A DNA stretch of 13,470 nt from CAVOBC01 sp963693635 (GTDB taxonomy: Bacteria; Pseudomonadota; Gammaproteobacteria; Pseudomonadales; Azotimanducaceae). The notes under the pieces were generated by a model, which saw only the letters and a program-made list of their open reading frames with translations, ran no database searches and was not told the DNA's origin. The stretch covers positions 1-13,470 of the forward strand of contig CAVOBC010000102.1 of the NCBI GenBank assembly GCA_963693635.1, read 5' to 3'. Within the stretch, counting starts at the first letter, position 1. Every line of letters begins with the position of its first letter. Of the stretch, positions 6,579 through 13,470 are shown piece after piece. A program made the position numbers and the translations under genes.

Positions 6579-9500
6579 TCACCACACCTCGCGCCAGGAG
6601 ATGATCTGGTCATGCCCCGGAAGGGTCCAAAAGTCGCCGTCGCCGTTGGGTTCACATCGCCAGTCCCGGACCAGTCGTACTCCAGCCAGGTCGAAAGGTC
6701 TAGCGTCAGGTCGACCGTGCCGGTGTTGCCCGTCCCTGGGACACTGATCATGAGAGGCGATCCCGGGTCGCTCAAAGCGTCAACGATCGCCACCGCGGCG
6801 ATCGGCGAGGTAACCGACAATACCGGAAGCCCCCCGTGTAAGCGCCGAGCGCTACATCGGCCATGGCGTAAGGCGTACAGACATCCAACAGGTTGGTCGC
6901 AAAATCAGCACCATCGAAATACTCCACCACAAGCGTCATATCGAGTGGCTGTGTTTCGGGACCGAACCCGGGCTTCACGCGCACGCGTCCATAGCGGAAG
7001 TCCTGCGCGCCACCGATACCCCGTGCATTGCAGTCGTCCGCGGCAACGCAATCGCCGGTCCCGGTGGGGTTGGTGTCGACACCGCTGACCGTCTGCCCAT
7101 CCAGCATGCCAGTCAGACTCACCGACAATTGCGTCGCGCTGAACGGACCATCCACGACCACCGTGCAGGCCAGCGCCGCGCTTGACGTACTGACGGCGTA
7201 CACGCCGTCTTCGAAGCTGCTCGCGACACCGCTAACACGGCTGCCGATGTCGACCCCGGAATTCGCGTTCTCGGCATGAATTGCAAGACCGCCAACCGCT
7301 GCTGCACCGAGCAATGTCTCGTCGTAATTCGCTGTTGTGCCGCCCGCCACGTTGCCCGCGACCACCGGAAACCCGAGCGCGACTGATGGCTCAGAGAGGT
7401 AAGTAAACGTGCCGCAAGCCGGAGTGACCAACGCGCCGGAGACATCGAAGCCCGCCGGATAAAATCAGCCCACCTCGCCAGTCTCCGCGCCCACGATGTC
7501 CCCCGCCCCCAAATAGTCGGCATCTGCCACGCCCGCCGTCAGGCGTACGATGCCAACCTCGTTCCAGGGAAACGTCGTGCCATTGAATGTTCCGGCTGGC
7601 ATCACCGGCGTGAAAACGGTGCCATTGCCGATCGCGCCGTCGTCAGCGGTGCCGTTGCGACCCGCCGCAGGCACCAGCAGTGTTGACGCGCGAACGATGA
7701 TGCCTTCAGGCGTCACCTCGTTGCCGAAGTTGGGCGTACGTGACCCGGCTGACCCTCTCGCTTCGACAGTCATCGCGAAGGCTTCACCGGCAGCAACGAA
7801 ACCGGGGCCAGTTGCCGTGGTTGCCCCCGGGTTGGGTGTGCCGTCCGTTTCTTCCACGGTGGTGATGACGAGCGTCGCAGGCGACACGACGAAGTCGTTG
7901 GATGCACCCGCGATCGTGGCTGCAGGGGCCGTGTCCCAAAACTCAAGGGCGATGCGCCCGGCATCGGCATAGTTGGCGACAAATGCCGCGCGGCCCGCAG
8001 TGAAAGTCACATTGTGGCTGGAAGCAAAGACTTCGCTCGTGCCTACGGACACACCATCGAGCGTCGGGACCCGCGTGCCGGTGATCGGGTCGTCGTACGT
8101 GACCGAGGCGCCGAGGGTTTGACCGCCCGCATAGGATTCGATGACCCCGCAGATGCTGTCCGTTGGGGTTTGACCATATGCAGCGATGTGGACGGGATAC
8201 GAGGTTTCCGCGATCTGGAACCCGACAGGGTCGTCAATCGGGTCAGTCGGGGGATTCGGAAGCTGGCTGGCAGTGATGGTGAAGCCCCTCCGACTGAATG
8301 GCAATGTGCCATGACTGTCGTCGTCCGCAACACCCGCATCAGACGTCTGATACACATGGAGATCGAGCGGGGTCGTGCCCTGCACATAACCTAGCCAGAA
8401 TTCGGCGACCCCAGCGTCGGTTGACGCAAATACGTAAGTCGCGAGACCCTCACCCGCGGTAGCATCAACGAATGTGCCGGTGCCTGTCTTTAGCGACCAC
8501 GAACCGGTGCCACTTTGGGTGGCCAAGGTCACCTGCTCGGCGTAGTCAACTACGACCGCGCCCGCGCCATCCTTTGCAGTCACGGTAACCGCCTCGGCCA
8601 GGCAATTGATTCCGGCACCGTCGTGTCCGATGGCAAAGGTAGCGGCACTGGCGACCGGGCAGACATGCATCGCATCACGGTCGGCTTCGATCTCACTGAC
8701 CGAGAGTACGGCGGCATAAACGCGAAACTCGTCAAAGACGCCATCAGCCGAGTTGGCCGTGCCATGTGGATGATAGGTGTTGCTGTTGTCGCCAATGGTG
8801 AGCTCGCCCAGTTCGCCAAGCGCGCCCGCCGTCGCCCTGGTGTCCGATGCAGCCAAAATGCCATTGATGTAAATCTGGAAGCTCGTACCACTAATGCTCC
8901 AGGTCATTGCCAGGTGCACCCATTCATCGGCGACAAAGGACTGCGCTGCCGTCGCGACATTGACATCGGTGTTGTTCGCACCCTTCAACCCGAATCGCAC
9001 GACGCCGGTGCTGTCGATCATCGCGTTGAAGTGCGTATCGCCGAGGTTAGCATCAAACAACGCACGATCCTGGTCACCTGCCCAATCTGTATCGCTTCGA
9101 TACCAGAAGTTGATCGTGCCGACCGACCCCACGTCGTCATCAATATCAAGGCCGGTATCCACACCATAGATTGCCGCGTCTGTCGTGTTGAGCGGAACGT
9201 CGCCACCGCGACACACTTTGCCGCTCGCAACTGTGTCCGCTCAGGGCTGCACCCCCGACGTGGAACGCTGACTGCTTCATCGAGCACGGTCAGTATCACG
9301 GTCGCTGACGCGCCGGTCGTGAACGCCTGGTTGCCCCACTGCACCGATGTGCCATCCCCGAACTCAATAACCTGATAGACAACCTCGTCGATATCGTCAT
9401 CGCCGGGCCGCATGCGCTCGAACAAAATGTTGGTTGAACTGGCCAGTTCAGCCCGAAGCGTCCGTTCCCCGACATCAGCGCCAGAGTCAGAGGTCATAAA

Positions 9501-10178
9501 CCCTGCAAGGACCAGCATCGTTGCCGTGTCCACGGTGCCGATGGTCACGTTGCGCGTTGTCCCCGACAAGATCGAAGATGTGCCAGTCGTCACGCTGACG
9601 TCAGCAGCATCGTCGAATTTGACCACCTGCCAGGCGATGACGTGATTCGTGTTCGCAGTGCCCACCTTGAACTGCAGATTGGAATTCGATGGCAGGCGGC
9701 CCGCAGTCGGATCATCCTGGCCGTAACTGACGTCGCCTGCGGCCGGGCGCTTGGACCAGAGCACAAACGCCGGGGCCGTGCTCGCAACCGCCGTTGGCAG
9801 TGTCACGTTGACGGTGGTCGCGCTCTGGCTGACCTCGCCGCGCTGAACCGTGACGCCGGACGCATACTCGACCACATACCATTCGATGTTGATGGTGTCG
9901 GCGGCGTCGTTTACCTGCTGGAATTCGAGCGTCGTCGATGACGCGATCTTGCCACTGAGATAGGACCCATCCGGATCAGAACTGTTGCTCCGCGTCTGCA
10001 AGAAGAGAAACGCACGGGTTGTGTCGACCGACGAAATGCCGACGGTGACCGTGCCATTGCCGACGCTAACGGCCGACCCGCTCTGAACGGACTGGATGCT
10101 GGTCGCGCCCAGCGCAAACGCCGCCGCGGCCAGCAAAAAGGCGCACAGCGTGACCTTGCTAATCAGCCGCGCATACAT
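6579..10178 (-). pseudogene. mshQ: MshQ-like secreted pilus-associated protein, with one in-frame stop and three frame changes
   Basis: Put back together, this is a secreted protein of about 1,200 residues. It has a signal peptide (MYARLISKVTLCAFLLAAAA), three repeats of about 95 residues ending in I.W.VVEF.dG..VQ.G-like sequence, a LamG/concanavalin A-like domain (from GTINFWYRSDTDW to EFRVYAAVLS, about 9130-8690), and the long Cys-containing C-terminal region of MshQ, ending near WLEYDWSG and ISWREVW. MshQ belongs to the MSHA type IV pilus locus; a role in adhesion is inferred. Disruptions: a frame change near 9240-9265; a TGA at 7465-7467 where GRFYP expects Arg (CGA); one G missing from a G6 run (6830-6835); one G missing from a G4 run (6615-6618). 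Reading through all four keeps family-like sequence to the TGA at 6579. Other msh genes are absent from the window, and the gene is bracketed by direct repeats. Confidence 0.85.
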
Positions 10179-10257
10179 ACCTTGAGACTAGAGCGCTCGC
10201 CGAAACGTCCTGTTCGATCGCGAAACCCGGCGTAACGCCCGTTTGAGCAGGGTTTAG

Positions 10258-10298
10258 CTAGTTCCTGTCCCAGAACTCCGTTCTGGGACGGGAACTAG
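10258..10298. repeat. 19-bp stem inverted repeat
   Basis: CTAGTTCCTGTCCCAGAAC (10258-10276) and GTTCTGGGACGGGAACTAG (10280-10298) pair along all 19 positions with one T-G, around a 3-base loop TCC. There is no T run, so a terminator role is doubtful. The length and near-perfection are more like REP/IS200-type palindromes. A second hairpin follows at 10302-10321 (GCGGTGCA and TGCACCGC, loop GGGA), trailed by CATTTTCC. Confidence 0.85.
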
Positions 10299-10421
10299 CG
10301 TGCGGTGCAGGGATGCACCGCCATTTTCCGTAGGCCTCTTTATCTGTAGGCGAATGCGAGGTTTGCTTGCAAAACCGACTCCCAAGAATTGTCAGGATGG
10401 CAATTTTGGGGACAGGAACTA
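10259..10421. mobile_element. Candidate 163-bp MITE or REP-type element
   Basis: TAGTTCCTGTCCC (10259-10271) and GGGACAGGAACTA (10409-10421) are perfect 13-bp terminal inverted repeats. Between them are the 19-bp stem hairpin, an 8-bp hairpin (10302-10321), a GGTTTGC/GCAAAACC near-hairpin and AATTGTC/GGCAATT (10387-10405). No transposase is encoded. From memory, the TAGTTCCTGTCCC motif resembles sequences near REP-associated tyrosine (Y1) transposases; I could not verify this. It fills much of the 10179-10585 gap upstream of the mshQ-like gene. Target-site duplications are not evident. Confidence 0.5.
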
Positions 10422-10472
10422 ACTCGCAGGGTGCTCGCGAAGCGAACGTGAAATCCATGTATCGGTCTATCA

Positions 10473-10491
10473 GGCTGCTTTTTCAGCAGCC
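10473..10491 (+). terminator. Short hairpin at the left edge of repeat copy B
   Basis: GGCTGCT (10473-10479) and AGCAGCC (10485-10491) form a perfect 7-bp stem around TTTTC and are followed by TTTC on the plus strand. The T tail is short, and no plus-strand gene precedes it nearby. It may act as a weak terminator or simply form part of repeat copy B, which it overlaps at 10487-10491. Confidence 0.35.
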
Positions 10492-10565
10492 TTTCATGGA
10501 ACTAAAGCAATATGCTGCGGCGTTCCCTGCGCGACAGCACGGTAATCCGGCACCGTGAGATGCTG
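10487..10565. repeat. Copy B of the approximately 80-bp structured direct repeat
   Basis: This is the partner of 6408-6487, in the same orientation. The right half folds cleanly: CAGCA against TGCTG outside and CGGT against ACCG inside, around AATCCGGC. The left half keeps GGAAC...GTTCC. It begins 21 bases beyond the stop codon of the PEP-utilising gene, so in both copies the element lies just downstream of a minus-strand gene. The two copies bracket the mshQ-like gene and the MITE-like element, about 4.1 kb apart. Confidence 0.75.
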
Positions 10566-10585
10566 ATAGAAGGCGAACTGACCGT

Positions 10586-12289
10586 CTACAATACCGTGAC
10601 TTCGCCCTTGTCCGCATCAACGCGCAACTGATCGCCCGTCGCGATCTTCACCGTCGCGCCCCTTACCCCGACCACCGCCGGCAGACCGAACTCACGCGCC
10701 ACAATCGCCGAATGGCTAAGGCGGCCCCCATGCTCGGTGACGAGAGCACCAATCTTCGCCATAACGATATTGAACGCCGGATTCGTCGAAAGCGTGACCA
10801 GCACTTCGCCGGGTTCGATCGCAGCCAGTTGATCTGCGCTCATCAACACCCGGGCAACACCCTCGTACTGACCCGGCGACGCACCCAGACCGCGCAGTGC
10901 AGATGTTTGCCCGGTTTCAGTCTCGGCGTCCGGAGGTCCCGCGTCCAAACCGCGCTGGGAGATCTGCATGCGTTGGAACGTCTGCATGGCGGCCGGCAGC
11001 CATCGCGTGGGTATGCCTGCGAGCATGTCACCTTCGCCAATCATCGCAGGGATATCGGCAACCGTGTACGACTGGCGGTATATGTGCCGGTCCCGCAATT
11101 CGCCGGCCGACGGGCCCTTGCCTTCCTTCAGGAGGCCATGAATCTCGTGCTGAGCGCATTCGGTCATGTGCTCAACGTCGTCGACAAGACCACGCTCGCG
11201 AGCACGGCGCCCCGCCTCAAGCACTGCCCGACGTAACAGTCCACTGACCGGAACGTTGCAGTACAGGTCCCGTTCGTCGCGAATTCGCCCAAGCGCCCTT
11301 GCCTCGCCCAGGAGTACATCGAACTCGTCCCGGTGGGCACCGGGCACCCTGTCTCGGACGCCTGCTATCGCCGCAGGATCAACCTTTGCATATTCGCCCG
11401 CAAGCCCGTACCTGATAGTTGCCAGAAGATTCTCTGGAACCTCAAGGTTGTAGGGCTCCATCGCTTCCCAGCCGACGACTGTGCGGTACCCGGTCATGCG
11501 AACGTACGCCCGCGCAGCCTTGCCGACCGCGCCGTCCCGATCCATCAGCGCAGCCAGGGCAGCGCTTGGGTCTGCGTCGGTCTTGCCGTCCACGGCGTCG
11601 AGCAAACCAAGCGCGCCACCGTCGTCCTTCAGCGCCTGGCATACGGTCCGCAACTCCGGCTCATCGCCCGCCGAGATCGGGGAAGATCCGATGAGTAGCG
11701 ATTCGACCTCTGCCGCCGGAATCTCTGCCCATTCATGTAAGCGCAAGAACAACATGCCGCGTGCGTTGTTCGAAATCGGATTGAGGATGTGATGGTAAGC
11801 ATTCACGCTGCCGAGGTGAAAGCGAACCTGATCCAGATGCAGGCACAGTCCCTCGTCATCAAGCCCCTGGACCTGCACATCAGTCAGATCGAGCGTGATG
11901 CCCATCACCCAGGGCCGACCCACGTTGTCCCAATGTTCTGCATCGGCCAACCAGCGCTTGCTGGCGAGGGCCGCTTCTGAACTCTTGATGCGCTGTTGAA
12001 AGACCGGATTGGCCGCCATCTGAGCGTTGTACGCGGCCTGCGACGCTTCGTCATCACCGGGCCGGCGCGCAATCAGGGACCGCATCCCGTAATACAGAAA
12101 CCGGTTGATGCTCGCGACCTGCATGCCGTCGAGGAGCCAACCGTAACGCTCGGCTCCGAGGCGCATACCCGCATCCATTTCGACGAATGCCGCCGCCGTC
12201 ATCGGCGTCACGGGACGCGGTGTATGCTCGCCATCCGTCATCCAGACGCCCGCGCCGGGTGCCACAAAGGAAAGGTCCTTGATCTCCAT
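10586..12289 (-). CDS. PEP-utilising phosphohistidine-domain protein lacking the ATP-grasp domain
   Basis: The product is 567 residues and appears cytoplasmic. The C-terminal 90 or so residues are the swivelling phosphohistidine domain of PEP synthase, PPDK and rifampin phosphotransferase: TEHGGRLSHSAIVAREFGLPAVVG, with the catalytic His at about residue 526. The rest (1 to about 470) is a mainly helical central region opening with GVWMTDGEHTPRPVTP. Its W..D..H.P.P.TP pattern resembles the central part of phenylphosphate synthase- and RPH-like proteins. The N-terminal ATP-grasp kinase domain of PEP synthase is missing, so this is not a complete PEP synthase. By family analogy it may carry phosphate from a separate ATP-grasp partner to a small-molecule acceptor. 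No such partner is in the window and the acceptor is unknown. GAGGAG ends 5 bases before the ATG and sets the start. It is divergent from the cnoX-like gene. Confidence 0.85.
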   Translation of the reverse strand: MEIKDLSFVAPGAGVWMTDGEHTPRPVTPMTAAAFVEMDAGMRLGAERYGWLLDGMQVASINRFLYYGMRSLIARRPGDDEASQAAYNAQMAANPVFQQRIKSSEAALASKRWLADAEHWDNVGRPWVMGITLDLTDVQVQGLDDEGLCLHLDQVRFHLGSVNAYHHILNPISNNARGMLFLRLHEWAEIPAAEVESLLIGSSPISAGDEPELRTVCQALKDDGGALGLLDAVDGKTDADPSAALAALMDRDGAVGKAARAYVRMTGYRTVVGWEAMEPYNLEVPENLLATIRYGLAGEYAKVDPAAIAGVRDRVPGAHRDEFDVLLGEARALGRIRDERDLYCNVPVSGLLRRAVLEAGRRARERGLVDDVEHMTECAQHEIHGLLKEGKGPSAGELRDRHIYRQSYTVADIPAMIGEGDMLAGIPTRWLPAAMQTFQRMQISQRGLDAGPPDAETETGQTSALRGLGASPGQYEGVARVLMSADQLAAIEPGEVLVTLSTNPAFNIVMAKIGALVTEHGGRLSHSAIVAREFGLPAVVGVRGATVKIATGDQLRVDADKGEVTVL

Positions 12290-12309
12290 CTTGTCTCCTC
12301 TAAACGTTC

Positions 12310-12350
12310 AGGGACTGCAACCTGCCCGGCAGTCTAAAGATTTAGTCCCT
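12310..12350 (-). promoter_or_regulatory. Possible alternative hairpins in the leader of the PEP-utilising gene
   Basis: AGGGACT (12310-12316) and AGTCCCT (12344-12350) can pair over 7 bases and enclose CTGC/GCAG. Alternatively GACTGC and GCAGTC (12313-12335) form a 6-bp stem sharing bases with the first, and CTAAA/TTTAG (12334-12345) forms a third. The two main folds exclude each other. They lie about 10 bases upstream of the ribosome site of the minus-strand gene, where a switch could affect expression, or the arms could be an operator for the divergent promoters. No known riboswitch is recognised. Confidence 0.3.
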
Positions 12351-12480
12351 TCGTTCAAACGGGTTGATTCCAGTCGATTTAGACCCCATCTTTGCTGGAA
12401 CGAGCGTTGGATGCTCTTATCACCATAGGCGCGCAGGGTCCGGACCGCGTGCCATTCGTACGATCCGACAGGAGTGCAAC

Positions 12481-13326
12481 ATGAGCGATATCGCCAAAGA
12501 CGTAACCGACGCAAGTTTTGCCGCGGATGTGATCGAACGGTCCCATACCATACCGGTCGTGGTCGATCTCTGGGCACCCTGGTGCGGGCCCTGCCGCCAG
12601 CTCGCACCGATGCTCGAACGCGTCGCTGAAAACCGGCACGGAGACTTTGAACTCGTCAAGATCAACATCGACGAGAACCCCCAGGCCGCAACCGAGCTTC
12701 GCGCGCAGAGTATTCCGCTCGTCATTGGCTTCAGAGACGGCAAGATTGCAGGACAGTTTATCGGCCTCAATCCAGAGTCAGCTATCAATCAGTTCATCGA
12801 CACCCTGGTTCCCTCAGAGGTAGACCGGCTGGTCGGTCTCGCCAATGCCGCAATCGATGCCGGCGACCTCGACGCCGCACAAAACAGCCTCGACGAAGCC
12901 CTCGCGCTAGAACCGCGCCACGAACAAGGCACCATTGCCCAGGCAAACCTCCACGCGGCGCGTGGCGATTACGAACAGGCCGCCCTGACCCTGGGCCGGC
13001 TTCCGAGCGACGGTCATGATGAGATAGCGCGATTGGCTGCGGGCTTTCGTCTGCAGGCAGCCGGATCAGAGGACATCGAATCGCTGACAAGCGAAGTTGC
13101 GGCCAACCCCGACGATCTCCGCCCGGCAATCCGCCTCGGTCAGGCCCTCGGTGCCCGCGGTGACTTTGAAGCCGCCCTTGAGGTATTGCTCAATGCGGTG
13201 CAAAAAGACTCATCGTACGGCGATGGCGCCGCCCGCAAGGCAATGATCGACCTCTTCGGTGTCATGGGCGCCCAAAATCCGCTGACCCGCGATTACCGGA
13301 CAAAGTTGTCGCGGACTCTCTATTAG
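12481..13326 (+). CDS. cnoX: Thioredoxin-TPR co-chaperone, CnoX/YbbN family
   Basis: The 281-residue protein has a thioredoxin domain (about 1-110) followed by tetratricopeptide-like helices (about 112-281), the architecture and length of E. coli CnoX (YbbN). That holdase protects proteins under oxidising chlorine stress and hands them to GroEL or DnaK. The active site is WCGPC (34-38) with cis-Pro in SIPL (79), so unlike E. coli CnoX, which has SxxC, it should keep redox activity, as in the Caulobacter protein. AGGAG lies 8 bases before the ATG at 12481 and fixes the start; the upstream open frame has no support. The C-terminus YRTKLSRTLY is followed by TAG and at once by an 18-bp tandem array. 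It is divergent from the PEP-utilising gene. Confidence 0.92.
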   Translation: MSDIAKDVTDASFAADVIERSHTIPVVVDLWAPWCGPCRQLAPMLERVAENRHGDFELVKINIDENPQAATELRAQSIPLVIGFRDGKIAGQFIGLNPESAINQFIDTLVPSEVDRLVGLANAAIDAGDLDAAQNSLDEALALEPRHEQGTIAQANLHAARGDYEQAALTLGRLPSDGHDEIARLAAGFRLQAAGSEDIESLTSEVAANPDDLRPAIRLGQALGARGDFEAALEVLLNAVQKDSSYGDGAARKAMIDLFGVMGAQNPLTRDYRTKLSRTLY

Positions 13327-13470
13327 TCGCAGACGCTTTTTTGGTCGCAGACGCTTTTTTGGTCGCAGACGCTTTTTTGGTCGCAGACGCTTTTTTGGTC
13401 GCAGACGCTTTTTTGGTCGCAGACGCTTTTTTGGTCGCAGACGCTTTTTTGGTCGCAGACGCTTTTTTGG
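13327..13470. repeat. Tandem array of eight identical 18-bp units
   Basis: The unit TCGCAGACGCTTTTTTGG is repeated eight times without a mismatch and runs to the window edge, so the true copy number is unknown. It begins at the base after the cnoX TAG. The last 18 bases of cnoX (13309-13326) match the unit at 13 of 18 positions in the same codon phase: S-R-T-L-Y-stop against S-Q-T-L-F-W. The unit length is a multiple of three and contains no stop in any plus-strand frame. On the minus strand the frames read KKASAT, PKKRLR or QKSVCD. A weak stem around the stop (GCGGACT against AGTCGC, 13311-13330) followed by T6 might act as a terminator. Confidence 0.95.

Noticed and set aside
5721..7467. 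Genetic code change (TGA or TAG read as an amino acid) as the reason for the in-frame stops.
   Set aside because: TGA ends pfp and hsp20 at natural C-termini and TAG ends nadE and cnoX, while Trp is coded by TGG. Both TAG and TGA interrupt genes here, and intact genes contain none.
8515..9375. 286-codon plus-strand open frame opposite the mshQ-like gene.
   Set aside because: The minus strand shows clear LamG and MshQ sequence here; the plus-strand translation resembles nothing and has no ribosome site.
13327..13470. CRISPR array.
   Set aside because: Units are 18 bp and directly adjacent with no spacers, so this is a tandem repeat.

Overview
The window reads as a stretch of proteobacterial, most likely gammaproteobacterial, chromosome. 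This is inferred from a MshQ-type pilus-associated protein, a CnoX/YbbN-type thioredoxin-TPR protein, a COX15-type heme A synthase and a sigma32-like heat-shock promoter, in moderately GC-rich DNA. No rRNA or tRNA is visible, so the lineage cannot be fixed further. It may be an environmental lineage of the Woeseiales/Chromatiales kind, but that is only a guess.

Layout. (1) Positions 1-234: a strong hairpin and the 3' region of the first gene. (2) 235-1491, minus: pyrophosphate-dependent phosphofructokinase. (3) 1727-2152, plus: small heat-shock protein, divergent from it, with a sigma32-like promoter. (4) 5116-2261, minus: heme A synthase followed by glutamine-dependent NAD+ synthetase, probably one operon. 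(5) 5.3-10.2 kb: an island of broken genes. It holds a DEDDh exonuclease with an in-frame TAG (plus), a GFA-family zinc protein with an in-frame TGA (minus), and a 3.6 kb mshQ-like gene (minus) with one in-frame TGA and three single-base frame changes. Each is recognisable on both sides of its lesions. (6) Flanking the mshQ-like gene is a pair of about 80-bp direct repeats able to fold into two stems, and upstream of it a 163-bp element with perfect 13-bp terminal inverted repeats and strong internal hairpins. (7) 10586-12289, minus: a PEP-utilising phosphohistidine-domain protein lacking the ATP-grasp domain. (8) 12481-13326, plus: CnoX-like thioredoxin-TPR protein, divergent from it. (9) 13327-13470: eight perfect copies of an 18-bp unit that starts at the base after the cnoX stop codon and looks like an expansion of the last 18 bases of that gene.

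How it fits together. The intact genes are housekeeping or central-metabolic (glycolytic flux with PPi, NAD+ synthesis, heme A for cytochrome oxidase, protein folding under stress) and do not form one pathway. The accessory part is the mshQ-like cassette with its flanking repeats and the decayed genes beside it. All six disruptions fall in this 5 kb segment, while about 6.9 kb of neighbouring coding sequence is uninterrupted. That favours local gene decay over uniform sequencing error, although three of the six are single-base losses, two of them in G runs, where read error is also possible.

I do not see a clear new multi-gene system. The most unusual signals are the tandem 18-mer grown from the end of cnoX, the structured repeat pair flanking mshQ, and the MITE-like element.
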